From the NCBI GenBank assembly GCA_947561715.1, contig OX387203.1:8556001-8620000 (forward strand): a DNA stretch of 64,000 nucleotides, written 5' to 3'. The translations under genes and the position numbers were made by a program. Below are positions 24,201-38,100 of this stretch, one piece after another (within the stretch, counting starts at the first letter, position 1; each line of letters begins with the position of its first letter). Under the pieces are notes generated by a model. The model did no database searches, was not told the origin of the DNA, and saw only the letters and a list, made by a program, of their open reading frames with translations. Source of the stretch: Ascidia mentula. Taxonomy: Eukaryota; Chordata; Ascidiacea; Phlebobranchia; Ascidiidae.

Positions 24201-27200
24201 GTTTTCTCTGTGGTGATAAGCTCCGTTCCATTCCATTTTCGCGACCTCCTCTACAACAACCAAACAGGTGAGACACAAAACGTCACCTAAACGGAGCGAA
24301 TTTTTACAAACAGCAATGATTTTAGAAGTAATAAGCTGAATTTTAGTGATTTTAGAGCCTCGAAGCGTGCAGCATTGACTTTTATTGAAATAACCAGTTC
24401 GTACAGTCATACGGTCCGGCCCATGGCCCGATTTGACTAATCTAAAAAAGCGCAACCAAAGAATGGCCTTTAGCATAGTAACCCGAGAACACAGTTAATG
24501 GTTTAGTAATATAGTAAATTTGCGTGCAAAACAACGATTTGATTTGATTTGATTAATAACGATTTTGTATTGTATGATCACAATAAGTTTCTCATGGCTT
24601 CACTTATAATAGAAACTTGTTTATATATCGGATTTTGTTTGACATTTTTTTTCTGTTTTGTCTAGTTTTTGCAGGTAGGAGCAATATATTCACTGATTCG
24701 TTTTGTCCTTTTGTCACGTGAATGTGAATTTATTTTACGTTGCTCTAATCCCTAATCCCCCACTCAAGTTTGAGTTCTGTTTTCGACTGGCAGCTAATCC
24801 GACAAAAACCTCTGAGTTTTAAACCCAATATACAAAGATCTTAATCCTGTCTTCAGTGTCGTACAGCTCGAAACGGTGAAAATAATGTTTAATTATTGAT
24901 GGGTGCGTTCTCAAAAAGGAATTGAGCTTACTTTCTGGGGAAATGTCAAACATGTAAGGGGATAACTTCAACCTATCTTTGACCGAATGACACTAGTTAA
25001 ATGACAAATTTCTATCCATGACAAAAAGCTTTCGAGTGCGGTAACGAATATCCCTTTATCAAATGTCAAGAATGAATGAAGTTTCTGAAACTAACGATCT
25101 CAAACTATAACTTCGCAGAGGACCAAACGAAAACTTACAAACCAACTCGAGGATCGTTCTATGAGGCCTAAGAAAAATAATAGATAATAAGAAAGATGTT
25201 GTGACGAATATTCAGCAAATAAGTCTGTTAGAAGTTAAAAACATTGTACTTATTGAGGTTATCAAAGACTTATTTTCCTTTATGAACAAAAGAGACATTA
25301 TTTAATGTTTTAAAAAGCTTTACCTGCCGCACAAACAAACCTGGCGGAACGTGTGTTTGGGCAACCTGGTATCCGTCGTCTTGAATGATTTCAAGCCTAA
25401 ATGCATTCGCCACCATCAATCTAATTATCAACAAGTTCTTTTATGTGAAGATAAATGCCAATGCAGGCCTATCATAAACTAATTTTAGCAACAACAGCGC
25501 TCAGACCTTATGGGAATTCATGCAATTACTGCGCTTGAAAATTTGAGATTAAGATTCCAATTGTCGCATAGGAGAAAATGGATATTATACAAAGCTTTTC
25601 TGATGTTTAGAAGTTGTTTTTTTTTACATATATTCCTACACATGACAGAAAAATTACAACATGCGACTTGATTACGTCGATATGCTTGCCATTCCGATTT
25701 GAAATAACGTTATGTTTTGTGGTCACAAAATCGATTGAGGATTTTCGGCGAGCTGTATATGATCTTTTGCAAGAAAGATCAGCAAAAACTAGTTTTAAAA
25801 CCCTGCTACAAAAACACTCATTTGTATAAATTTGTACGATGTAAATCATGCCCCAGATTCGCGTTCTTTATCTAAGAAATAGTAGTGTCTTTATTTATGC
25901 ACAAATAAATTGATAAATTGGAAATAAACTCCTTGAAAACTAACGAAGTTCTCAGTACAAAAACGAAGAAATTTATGATACAATAAAAAATACAATGAAT
26001 AATACAAAATTATGATAAAACTAAATACATGACAAACTAATTTTTTTACAATTGCAAGTAACAATTCAATGTCCAAGTGTGATTTCGTATTCGCTGAAAA
26101 GGAAACACTCGATCGAGAATTTGTGAATTTAGTACCTTGCTTCATAATCCTTAAGGACCTTACCTTAATCAAGATCTCTGTTGAGGCTCTTGATTGACAA
26201 TCGTTAAAAATCAATCACGCAAAGGTTAACAAATGGGATCAACCAAGCTATTGATCAACGAATTGCTTCTTTTAAAACCCTAAACGATCGTCAAAGCCGC
26301 GCAGAGCCAAGGTTTTGCTTCAATACATAAATACATAGTAACGCATATGGACATAAGCCAGGCAGCAAAGGCCTATATTGTAGCATCGTGCGACATAAAA
26401 AATGGTGTTTTGTAGTGTTTTTTGTAACATTTTGTTTATCTTACATTGAAATCTGATCTGCATTGTAAAAAAGTTTCATACATACAACAGCTTTTTGTTC
26501 TTGTCGTAATAATTACCAACAACTTGAGATTTTTATTTACTGTGTATCACGCACGCGTTGAACGTTTTTGTTTGTTTCCTGGATTATGTTTGTGAATTTG
26601 TTACTTACTATTCGTCCCATGTCGCATAAATACAGTGTTTTAACTGTTGTTACAGGTGTAAGCCGATGCGTATGGATGTTCAGCGAAAAGATACCCTCTC
26701 ACCGTCTATGGTTTTTTGTACATTTTTTAACAAGGTAAAGCGGCATGATGGGTATAAGATTTGTTTCTCCATATGTTGGGTCATTACAAGGTCTTATATA
26801 TTTATGTTAAGGTCAGTGATTGGATTCGCCCTTCCCTTTGTGGTGATAGCTGCATGTTATTCGGCCATTGTCATCTTCCTGAAAACACGTAAAACCAGTG
26901 GGAGGCTCACCAGCAAGAGACAGGTCTCATTTAGTTCAACCTCTTTAGGCATTTTGTTTGAAGGCGTAGTGGGAAAATTGTACCTTAATGCTTTCAAAGT
27001 CGTTTGTATAAATTTTTGGATAAAAGTATTTTTCTCCGTCGATACGACATGTGCTTTAGAATAAATATAGCCACAGCTTATGATTTTTCCAAGGCTTAGT
27101 AAATGTGTTATGTACCAAAATATCTTATTATATGAACAATAAATATATTATACATGCACTTCTTTTTTATCAACGTTAACGAAGGCAAGATGCAGTATAC

Positions 27201-29309
27201 GCGTGTAATTTAAAATATTTTAATTTTGTTTGCATGACCGTTGATTATAATTATCAAGTGTCGCATTTGGATTAGTTGTTAACGTTTCATGTTTGACACT
27301 TATTTTGCGTTGATTTCTGCTGCAGGATCGGGCAACGACCATGGTCATGGTTGTCATTTTGGTTTTTCTCGTCTGCTGGCTCCCAAACCAAGTTTCAAAC
27401 GTTATCTACGCATTGCAGGGGCTTGGTGTCATAGGTAAAAATATTATTTTTATTTCCACGTACTTTTGCATATTTTATAGCTTTCTAAATTAATCCTTAA
27501 ATTTCTGTGACAAAAAGAATCTAATAACTCTTTATATTTTTTATGTGAATATTTGCTCTTTTAATAACTATTTTTGTAATATATTTACAGAAATAATTTT
27601 TGCATACAGAAGCACCCAAAACACCATCCATCGTTCATTACTTCGTGCACATGTTTAGCACTTGTTTGGCGTGGGGGCACAGCTGCGTCAATCCCATCCT
27701 ATATGCGTTCATGCGTGAAGACCTCAAACTAAAGGTATCATTGTAGTTTCATCACTTTAAACCGTAATTATTTATCAACTGTAGATGCTGGCCTTAACAT
27801 TCCAGGAAAGCGGACGCTTGAAATACATAAGTCGCTGTACTGAAAGTAGTGTTGAATTTATGGGACTTAACACTGAACTTAGTGATGGATTTTTTAGCAT
27901 TTAACAAAAAAGTTATTCTAGAATACCGTAGCTGTGTCTAATCCAATACCTGCAAATTATGTTTTAAACATTTTTACAACATTTAACTGTATATTGACCT
28001 TTACTTAACTTTAATTTTCCTTAACTTTACATCTCCTGGCAAGCGTGCCAATGTTGACACGCGGGGGATGATTCACAACTCGCCAAGTGATATTCGAGTT
28101 TATTTTCCAATATTGTTTTCATGTATGCTCAAAAGAGCCATAATAATCATTGAGAGCTGCAGACAGATGTACACACTGTTAGGTCTCGTTAGTGCAGCTG
28201 GTAACTGTGGCGCTGCTAGCCCAACAGCTCTCATTAATTTCTAGTATTTAAAACTATTACATTGTTTTGCACACAAAAGTTTGGCAACGTAACGTCATTA
28301 AACATGCGCATAGGTCTTTGTGAATATAGAAGAATTTGTTAATATAATTGCTTGGATATAAACTACTTACCTTTATCCCCATCTTAAGCTCTTTATCTCC
28401 GTGTTCATAAGAACGTGGAGTCAAATCGATTCAACTAATTATGATTCCTATGCAAACGTAACAAAACATGCGTCAAGTTTTACGCAATTGCGGATCGATC
28501 GTCCCGCGGATTCAGTTGATAATCCGGCCCCTAGGGAGCTTTGGAAGGAATACTTTGGACGGGCAATCTCTCTGAACTGATAAGTAATAAACAACGCGTA
28601 ATTAGGAATCCTGGGAAAACCACACAGAAGGTAAAGGGGGTGTTAGTGACGTTGGCTTTTGACCATTGGAATCAGAAAAATCGATTTTTTTTCTCAAATT
28701 TCTGGTCATAGTGTAAAGAATTGGCAACGGTTGTCAATGCCCCATTACAACAATTTGGAATGTCACCGAAATATAAATTGAACTTAAATTGTGCGTGTTA
28801 TTAATTCTCCATAATTCCAAAGAATATCAGAAATACCTCCCGCTTTCACTTCCGCTTTCACTCCCTCTTGCATGGGCATATTATTTTTATTTCTCAATTC
28901 TCAATGGCCCAACTATGAAACAAAATCTATAAAGGCGACAACAGCCTAAATTTAAGCACCTATTTTGTTTTACAGTTACTCGACCAGGAAAAATGAAATA
29001 TATTTATCGAAAGCGATCGTGCGTTTTCCAAAAACACTTCAAATTTTTACATTTATGTTCCCGCTAATGATATGATACTGAGTTTCTTCAAATAATAAAA
29101 TTCCAACATTTTAACTTGCAATTAAAAACTTTTGTTTTTGACTTCAGATGACAGAAGTTATTCATTCTTCGATGAAGCACTGCTGCGGTTCAAACATTTC
29201 GGATCGTCTTCTGACGTCAAGAAAGACGCAGACACCCCAAAGGCCGCCGTCTTCTCGCGAAGAGACCTGTCTGGTAAAAACGTCCAATGATTTTGTTCAA
29301 TGCCCTTAA
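21273..29309 (+). CDS. Peptide GPCR, relaxin-3 receptor (RXFP3/4)-like
   Basis: Class A seven-transmembrane receptor. Nine exons with consistent phases: 21273-21449 (N-terminus, TM1), 22427-22536 (TM2), 23042-23182 (TM3), 24161-24267 (TM4), 26656-26734 (ECL2), 26812-26923 (TM5), 27326-27434 (TM6), 27610-27734 (TM7), 29148-29309 (tail to an in-frame TAA), giving 373 residues. Motifs: NLAVAD and LPFWTVD in TM2, C in GRVLCKL, MYASVFFLTAMSVDR in TM3 (DRL replaces DRY), CWLPNQ in TM6, SCVNPILYAF in TM7, and a CC pair in the tail. The TM2-TM3 stretch closely follows vertebrate RXFP3 (LPFWAVE, MYASVFFLTAMSV), which is the basis for the name. Other peptide receptors are possible. An alternative, longer tail is listed separately. 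Confidence 0.85.
21624..21673 (-). ncRNA. Decayed hammerhead copy, core mutated
   Basis: Stem II (GACC/GGTC) is kept. The first core base is G instead of C, the GAA of the second core strand has become AAA, and the cleavage triplet is lost. The flank CACCTCATTGATTCGTTATGG matches the family's terminal sequence. It lies in intron 1 of the plus-strand peptide GPCR, antisense. Predicted inactive. Confidence 0.65.
28156..28198 (-). ncRNA. Decayed hammerhead copy, stem II lost
   Basis: Stem I (GCTGCA with TGCAGC) and a well-paired stem III (ACAG...CTGT plus C) are preserved. The core has changed to CTAACGA, and the second half of stem II together with core GAA is deleted. It should be inactive. 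The flanks keep the family ends (CAGCTCTCATTAAT and TCATTGAGAGCTG), defining an element of about 100-130 bp. It lies in an intron of the plus-strand peptide GPCR, antisense to it. Confidence 0.7.
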
Positions 29310-29366
29310 AATTTTGTATCTTCGCCCGTATAGAGGCGATACATCTTTCATCCAAATGGTTTAAAC

Positions 29367-29566
29367 CAGGGGTTCGTAAGCTGTTCTCTAAGGGGTTGTT
29401 ATAGGATGCTGAATCTTGGGGGTTGGTTATACAAATGCCGTGTTACATTTGTATCCATTAGGAAAGTTAAAAATATTGTTGTAATGGGAATAAACCACAA
29501 GGGGTGCGAGAACTGTAAGGTGATTTCAAAAATGGTTTCGACAAGTAAAAAGGTTGGAAATCACTG
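29367..29566. mobile_element. hAT-like MITE in GPCR intron
   Basis: Starts CAGGGGTTCGTAAG and ends AAAGGTTGGAAATCACTG, forming short imperfect inverted ends of the hAT type. Flanks GTTTAAAC and ATTAAAAC look like an 8-bp target duplication with two mismatches. No coding capacity. Confidence 0.5.
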
Positions 29567-29882
29567 ATTAAAACAGAGTAAGTTAAGGTGTCCGCTTTCT
29601 TAGTGGTAAGCCTGAACATTAAAGGATATGACTTGAAATAGAAAGTCAGACGCGCAAACAATTGCATCATGAGTGCAAATAAAGCCACCACGATCGACTG
29701 GTTCCTTAGTTTTGTCAGAATCTATTCCTCTACTGAGCATTGTCATTACTACTAGCGACGCCAATTTATTCCGATAGTCAATAATTTGACACTTTCAAAA
29801 GTCTGCCATAATCGATTTTGACAATAACATATATTAGTGGTGGAAAACTAGATGTTTGTGGTTCAAAATCGTGTATTTTCAG

Positions 29883-30265
29883 TGCTGGAAGAGAAGGAAG
29901 AACATATACGAAGAAATGGCCTTGAAAGAGGTGAAGGATGGGGAGGAAGTTTGCAATTCGAGCAAAAGTAACGCACCCGGGTATGTCCACGGCTTGTATC
30001 GTATAATTTTGCATTACGGTATGGATTGCTTCGTGGCATTTCTGTCCTTCAAGGTTTTTTTCAAAGACCTTACCCTATGAAACTAGATTGACAAAAATAT
30101 ATGTGCATTCACTGAAATCCTCTACATTTTATCAGGGTCAGCAACAGCCAACAATCAACTACACGCAACACTATTGAAACAAGCCTGCTTGTGGATGGTA
30201 AGCGAAAACGTAACTCTCTCTGTCCAAACAATGTGCTAACAGTTTATGTACCAAAATTTAAGTAA
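29883..30265 (+). CDS. Possible alternative C-terminal tail exons of the peptide GPCR
   Basis: The last exon at 29148 contains a good donor after CTG (29273, then GTAAAA). Using it, the frame continues in phase through 29883-29980 (CWKRRKNIYEE, SSKSNAPG; acceptor TTTTCAG, donor GTATGT) and 30136-30265 (acceptor TTATCAG; Ser/Thr-rich TTRNTIETSLLVD, then KRKRNS) to a TAA. The receptor would then have 437 residues. An AATAAA lies 53 bp after this stop, which supports this end. Either both isoforms exist or the 29309 stop is read only when the intron is retained. Confidence 0.55.
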
Positions 30266-30317
30266 GTTATTTCTTTTTTTAAAAAAAACAACACTGTTTT
30301 CATAACAAATGATACAA

Positions 30318-30323
30318 AATAAA
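30318..30323 (+). terminator. Polyadenylation signal AATAAA
   Basis: Canonical hexamer 53 bp downstream of the stop at 30265, on the GPCR strand. It is the nearest such signal to the proposed extended tail. Confidence 0.45.
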
Positions 30324-32105
30324 TGATCGCTTAATTTTAGCTATTAATTTTTTAATTCAGGTAAGTCCTACACAACTTCAATAGTCCGATGACCAACTAC
30401 AAGTTTCAACATCATGCAAAATAGTCCGTTCGAGGAATTGTAAATTACTTGTTTTTGTCCTACACCTAGCCTACGAGTTATTATTCTTCCATGCGCTTCA
30501 GTAGTGTTTGCAGAATTTGCCGCAAATCTTGTGTTATTTATTGTTATAGATAGTTATTTTGCACCGAAAATGTAAAAAAAAATTATGTTACGTTGGTAGA
30601 ACTAGAGATGTAGTCGTTCCAAGTTACATAACATGTGTACAAGACGGATGTCAGTGTTAGGGTTCGGCAACCCATCCTAGCCGCGGTTCAAACCAAACGT
30701 TACAATGCATCTTTGGGCCGTAGTATTTTTCCACGGACAATAACATTCTCTTTACTGTTGATTATTGTTGGTAAATGTTGCGAATTATACGGGCATTTTG
30801 TTTAGATTATCGTCTTAATAGTGGCACTCTTTGAGTCACATAGTTAGTGCTGTTTGTTCAGAGGTTGCCTACCGGATGGTTTTGCAGGACGGTCCGGATG
30901 CGGCCCCGCGGGCCTCAAGTTGTCGGCCCTGGCCTATACGATAACGATATTGAAATATTTTTTGGATGTCACGCACATCTGCTACAAGATCGGTTTACAA
31001 TTAAACAACTTCTTCCTAATTTTTGCTTTTCCTGGAGAATCTTTGTTATATTGTAATGTTTCTCGGCTTTGCTATACATTGTCATGTGTTTTATTTTTGA
31101 AATAAGATATTCGATGACCATTTTATCCGTGTCCGTGCTGTTTGCTTTTCTTCTTCATTTATGTCGTAGTTCATCAAGAAAAATAAAATGTTTTGATCTC
31201 ATTTTTAATTGTTTGTTAGATCGAAAGCCTGGTGTAGTGTAGTTTTCATCAAGTGTGTGGCGTGTATCTGTGGGATTAGCAATCGCTACAGATATATCTT
31301 AAGATATATAAGATTTTTTGTGGGGAAATTGCTACGTCGCGTTTCTTGCCCAACATAAACCAGATTCACTACAATTGTTTTAAATTTGTCATATTTTGAA
31401 CAAAACAGGTGCAGAAACAGAACAAAATCCAACTTTTCTTACTATGTTTGCACTTGACTACATGCGCCGCTTTTTCGTGGGTTGAAACAAGCGGAGTTGT
31501 TCGGTTTGAGAGAGGGAGTTTAAGATGTAATGAACAAATTTTTTCTGGCCCTTGCCTGGAATGCGGTCTCACAGCAATTAATATCAAAATAACTGGGATA
31601 CAAAGTTAAGTAGTAGGCATTTAATTCTGGTTCCCTGATAACTTTCGGAAGACAAATGTGGGTGTCAATAATATTTAAATGAAACACAGCAAACTGAGAC
31701 TTTTGGTTTGAACTATGTTGCCTTGGTTTAGTCTGAATGTATGCTTGCCGAGAAACATGTGTCTTTCTGATATACCAATAATCAATGCATTTCGATCGAG
31801 AGCCATGTATATGTGGGAACAAAGAAAATGCAACAAGGTTACGCTCGGGCGCCACTTAGCGGAATAGCTTAGCATTGAAAACGCCATACGGATGCAGTGG
31901 ACACAAAATAAAACAAATTGTTTGCGTTTTGACGTTTACAACATATTACCTTTTCACAACACATTAATATACTCCACATAGGGTAATAGTATAATATAAC
32001 CTTTTGTTTCTTATACACTTCTCTGTAGCACATGCATTGAGTTTTCCGCTCAGCTTCAAACAAGGTTATTCAGCAAACATCTACGACGTTGATTGGTCCG
32101 TTTCG
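30324..32105. other. Convergent intergenic region between two GPCR genes
   Basis: Presumably holds the 3' UTRs of the plus-strand peptide GPCR and the minus-strand serotonin-type receptor. A GC-rich patch at about 30870-30935 (GCGGCCCCGCGGGCCTCAAG) resembles the ends of hAT-type elements. A near-perfect palindrome ATATATCTTAAGATATAT lies near 31290. No gene is seen. Confidence 0.5.
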
Positions 32106-35100
32106 TCACGTGACGCACGTTATCCAAAAACGGAAATCGCGCAATAAGAGTTTAAAAGCTTTGTTGAAATCGTCGTTGGAATAAGCGTAAATAAACGGGT
32201 TTAGCGCCGAGTTGGCATAACCAAGCCAGTTTATAAAAACCTCAGCGGGTGGAGGCAAGAAGCATTCGTCGCAAAATGGAAATATAAGTTCTTTCAGAAA
32301 GAAGGGGAGCCAGCAGGCCACGAAGGCACCAATTACCATTCCGATGGTCTTGATGATCTGTAAGAATAGTTATTATAATTTACAGTTTTTTGTTATGACA
32401 ACAAAGGGCTCTCGTGCATTGATGCATTTTTATACTGGCATACAATGGAATTCAATATGTTTAATATAATAGCCTATATATATATATATAAATATATATT
32501 TTTAATTTATTTTTTTTAACTTAATTTATAGGGTAAGTTTTGCATAGTTAACGTAAGGGGTGTTCAACATATTTTGTTTCGGCATAAGGATTGTTAACTA
32601 CAGACAGTTATATAAAATGTCAGCTTTATTTGATTTATTACCTTTCTTTCGCGCCGTAGCCTTAAACGAGCTTTAGTTCTCTGCATAGATGACAAGCTTG
32701 CGCTTCTGAAACTTGTCCCAGGGTAACCGATGGTCAGTCGCTTTCTTGTGCACTGAATGCTATTCGTGCGCGATCTGCGCATTGTGCTCTGTGTTATCAG
32801 CACTTTATTTTCCTCCATTCTGTCGCCTTGTTTGAATGCATTACCCTGCTTTGTCTGGCACTGAGGAATTGCAGGCGATTGGTTGACGACGGGATATTCA
32901 TTACTGTGACTGCTGCAGAACGAGCATTGAACATCAGGAATTCTGTGCAAAGGTGGTGTTGGTGTATTTCCTTCTGTGACGTCATCTCTGTTGCGTTCCT
33001 TATTCCTAATAAGGGCCAGGAAAGCCGTAAGTTTTCGTCCAGCTACGTGGAGTATCGATGGCCTGAAACGGTTTAGACGGGTGATGAACTACAGAAAAAA
33101 TTAGGTTTTTGTATAATTCTAGAGACGGGTGATGAACTACAGGATGTTTTGGTGAAAAAATACTACAATTTTAAACCAAAATGTAGTGGCACACGTTAAA
33201 GTTATATCACCAGCCACGATTGGTTTGGCATTAACATATGAGACTATAAAATAAGGTTTTCTGCTTGTTTAAAGTCCATTCAACAACAAAATGCATTTTT
33301 GTCCACTAGATGCAGTGACATATACAACTTAACTATGCTGGTGGTACAGAAAAACCTTGGTTTGTTGCCTAAATTCACGAAAACGTTAGGAGACGGGTAA
33401 ACGAAATCAAATCACAAAAAAGTGTTGCCAGACGGGTTTTCAGAAAAACACACCTGACTCTAGCTGTGCTGTAATTATTGTTGTTTTTGTTGCTTTCCAT
33501 GGGTCCAGGGTGGTTTTCGCTGTTGGCAAAACAACGTGACATTTAATAATACTTTCCGAGGTAAACCACGTGTAAGACAAAGATTGCTTGGCATGAGCGC
33601 CATGACACAAAAGTAGACATTCGTCGACTGTGACGTCACAATCGTTGGATTTCAAAGAACGCAACGGAAGCAACAAAGGCGCGTTCAAATGTAAGTCGAC
33701 AGGTGGAAGCGATTAAGTTGAGTATGGATCAGCTGCGGGTTTAAAGGAATTGAGAAATAGATTATGGACTTGGAAAACAAGTTTGGTGTATTTTGATCGA
33801 GTTGAATTCTTGACATTTGCACAGTAGCTCGCACATGGCCTTTTGCATTATTCTGCCCACACCAGAAGTTGCCAAATGTAAGGATGGTATGCATAGAAGG
33901 GTTCATTACTTTTGTTATGGATGATTTCGTCACCGCTTAATGAAACTTGGGAACCATTGGCTTACACCAACAAGACTATGCGAAGAAGTACTCAGCAAGA
34001 CAATTACAAAAGTCATTTCATCACATACCTTGTGGACAGCTGGCTCACAGATTCTCTCAAGTGTTGTGCCATAGAAAGGACGCCCTTCTCCAGGGGGGAT
34101 TTGTGAGCACGTCGCCAAGCAATACGAAAAACCCGCCAATAGATGAAAACAATGATGGACAGTGGTGCGTAGAATGCTACAGTGGTAGCTACAATTCTGT
34201 AGATCTGCAGGAGAAAATCTGTGCTAATATGACAACACATCTGTACTTTAAAAAACTACATAACACATAAAATGAAGCAACAACCTTTACGCAGCTTTCT
34301 TCGAACATAAAAACCATTGACAAGTTTTAATTCCAGACAACCACACATTTCTTCCTAATCCACACCCATACCTTGTTTGTATACACGACGCATAGCAGTC
34401 GTTCGTTGGAAGCTGGTTCAGCTGAGTTTGTTACATCTTGGGTGGTAGCGATTATCTGATAGGTTGAGCCGTTGCCAGGAGTGACTGATGTGGTTGATGA
34501 CAACTGCAAACATGGCCACACACGTATGTTCATACTTATCGTTGGGTAAGTGATATTAAATGACCTACAGCTAATATGTCCCAAACACTGAAGATAGGCC
34601 ATAAAGGGAAGCTGGTGGAGGCAATAATATATGCATAAACATCTTTGATAACAATAACATAATGGTTCTGATTCCTATATTGTTTGGGCATGGAGATTTT
34701 CTTTAATTACTTCTAGTCTTATCAGAAATTTATATAATAGTGCTGATACGGTAGAGATTCGATCAATTTGTTAAATTCGCGTTTCAACCGCAAAACAACA
34801 AAATTGTGTGCTCGAAAAGACAACATGACGGTTACAGACGTGACACAAACTCACGTGATCATTCGCTTGACTGCTCTCGCTGACGTCATAAATGTTGTCG
34901 GGCACTACGAAGTGTGGAACAACAGACAGAAGTGCAGCAGCCGACCATATGATGACAATGTAGGGCAGCACCTTTGTAAACGTTGTTTTTGCTTGAAAAC
35001 GCAACTTCGTGATAACTGCATACCTTCAAATACACACAAGGTACATTGTAGAAGATGAAAACAACCTAAATTTTGTGCAGCTTCGCTGTCAAAGGGATTC

Positions 35101-38100
35101 TATTGCTTTATCTTTACCAACTACTAGAGAAAAAATTGCTTCTTATGTTATTTGCTGGAGAATATGGAACAGCATATGACACAAACCATGATGGCTTTTC
35201 TCCCATCAAGAAAATTACCACCAGGCTATAGTCATTTGACAATTTGACATGCGTTTTCCTGCAAAACACATTCATCTCGTTGTCAATCATTTTAAGTTGT
35301 TCGACCAGGCTTATCCCTTATCGCTTTTACCAAAGGTCATCTGTAATTTGACGCTTGGCGCTGAAAATGAGAAGATGCATGCGACAGATGGTATTTGAAC
35401 CTAGATCGAAACCGCCCCATTCGAGCTCACACGTTTAGCGGTTGCTGAGCCAGTGATCCGGTTTGGTTTTATTGAATAACGTTGCGGTATGTTCAATTGT
35501 GTAACGTGGCGACGATTAAGCAAGGTGTGCAAAGAGCGTTCACGGTTGTTAAGCCTCTTTGGTCAAATATACACGCAGAACCCATCCTAACCGATGCCAT
35601 ATTGCCCAAAAAATGCACTATCTCAGCAAAAGCTTCTAGTCTGTTAACAACGAAATGCTTTATTGAATGTTCCTGATATTACTGACCGTCTAAAATGGCA
35701 AGCTTCTCCTTTTTCTATCGAATTTTCGATGTTCGTCGAACACTTACATTCGTACATTTCACCCCATATTTTTTGCATTTAGTTTTGAATACAGACACCG
35801 AATGCAAGATTCACAGCGAATCCTAAATGAAATGCACTCATACCAAATTTATGGATCGGCGCTTGGATGCGTGCATTGCCGTTAGTATCTGTCTACGAAA
35901 ATGCAATTACATTTAAACAAACACTAGGGAATTTAGACCTGGAATAACCATAATATAATGCAATTTTGTCGCCATACTGCGCCAATACAAACAATGGAAT
36001 AATTTTCTTTGACCAATATGAAAATCCATGTCAATATATATTTGGTTCCGGTCAAATAATGGCCACACGTATTCGGTTAAGCCAAGCCCAAACCTTTTAT
36101 CGCTTTTTTTATCTACTGTTTTCCACTTTATGTGAGGAGGTTTTCGGTCCGAATAAGATACAACTGTTCGGCAGAACTTAAACCAATGATTCTTTCATGG
36201 CTGATGGTGCACTTGCACACGTGATTCCAGCGATACTTATAGTGCTGAGCGTTTTTTTTTTAGACAACCTCGCTTGCGTAATTTGTTTTTATTAGTAAAA
36301 CAGCTAACAGGTAACGCAGTTGGAAATATCATTGGTATATAAATATAAATAAATATAAAAGCCTTCAGATAAGCTTACGACGTATCAACAACAATAAAAC
36401 GACGCACTGGTGCATCATTACACAGCCTTTTCCAACCCTGACTTAAGCGTGTGTGCATGTGAGCTGCAGACAGGTGTACACACTGTTTCGACCTGTAAGG
36501 TCTCATCAGTGCAGCTGTTTACTCTGGCACTGCGCTAGCTTTTACACTAACAGACACACAGATTTCCACTTTGTGGTACCTTTCGGTCAATGTCGATCCG
36601 TTGGATACCAAAAATAAGGACCAAAACCTAGAGACGAACCACCGTGGAGCGGCCAAACTACTGCTTGGTATGCAATAGTGCTGCCGGCCCTGTTTCCAAC
36701 TCTCAATGAATATATATATGGCTCTTTTTGCACATATGAGTACATGTAATTATCAAGCTAAATTCTCTTTGTTGGGCACTCTTTTGTAAAAGACTGACTT
36801 TTGTATTACAAAAAGTACACTAGCTTTCGCGAGTTGTCGAGATGCTTTCTTCGACTGCCTTGCGCTTGTTGTTTTTTTGTATTGCATTGTGTTTATTTAC
36901 ACCTGAGGAAGCGAGAGGAACTCGCGAAAGCTAGTATGCTTTTTGTAATAAAAAAGTCAGTCTTTCACAAAAGAGTGCCTAACAAAGAGAATTTAGCTCG
37001 TATACATATAAAGACTGACACGGCACGTCTAATAATATGATGTATTATCAAGAATATCTTGGTTACCTGTCATAAGCGATGGCGCAGAGATGCAATATGG
37101 AAGCTGTGCAACAAGCCACGTCGAAAAAGAGGAATATTTGACACGTGATATTGGATGGCAACCACCAGGTGCGCCCGAACTGGGGGCCGAATTCGTACAA
37201 CGTCATCAATGCCGAGTAAGGCGCCACCAACAGGCAGACGAGTAGGTCGGCTCCAGCTAAAGATCTGCACATTGACGTAAGTTTTTGAGGTGATGATAAT
37301 TTTTGGGGTATTAAATGTAGAATACGAGCTACTAATTACGGAATTGAGATAATATGAAAGTGCGATTTGTACCGTTTTTATTTGCGCGTATTATTTAAAT
37401 GACAGAACAATATACTGTAAGTGTAAAAGAACCATGTTCTGTTGAAGAAACATATACTTTAAAAAGGCTGAATTTTCGAAAACAACGATTGATGGAGTTT
37501 TATGCTTTTTTATGCGTCTTTGTCGGCAAAACAACACGCTTGTCAAACTACACAGGTAAAAAATATGTTGGTGTTATTAAAAACGGGAACATTTGCCTAT
37601 AAATCATGACGGTATACTTTCTAACTAAGAAATTTCAGCCCTTTGCACATGGTCGCGACATTGCTGTTTTAAACAACGAATATTTAACCAACAAATAACA
37701 GTGTGTTTTCCAAACATTCATTTGAGCAACCGAGCATAAAAGAACGGCAAAAATTATTCTTTGTGGAATTTTCTTTTTTGTTGAGGCTAAAAGCGGAAAA
37801 GAGTGCATTCCACATAACAAATTGTATTATGTACGGGACAAAACTGGCGCCACGGCCGTCAAGTGATCAACGTGCGTTTGTTTGGTGTAAACCGATAGGG
37901 TATACAGCCGGAGCTTCACGGCCTCTTGACTTGTGCAAATATAACTCGAATTTGATATCATAAATTGCGATGTGTATTCGATAGAACGGCCCCTTGCGCA
38001 AATATACAGACAAAACAACAGGTTGTCAGTGTATGGGACAAATTCAGCACAATATACGCAGAAAGTGGGAGAATTGTTAAACGTGGATGTAATCTGTTAA

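Noticed and set aside
32466-32515. TATA-rich regulatory element
   Set aside because: It is a simple AT dinucleotide repeat in an intron of the serotonin-type receptor.
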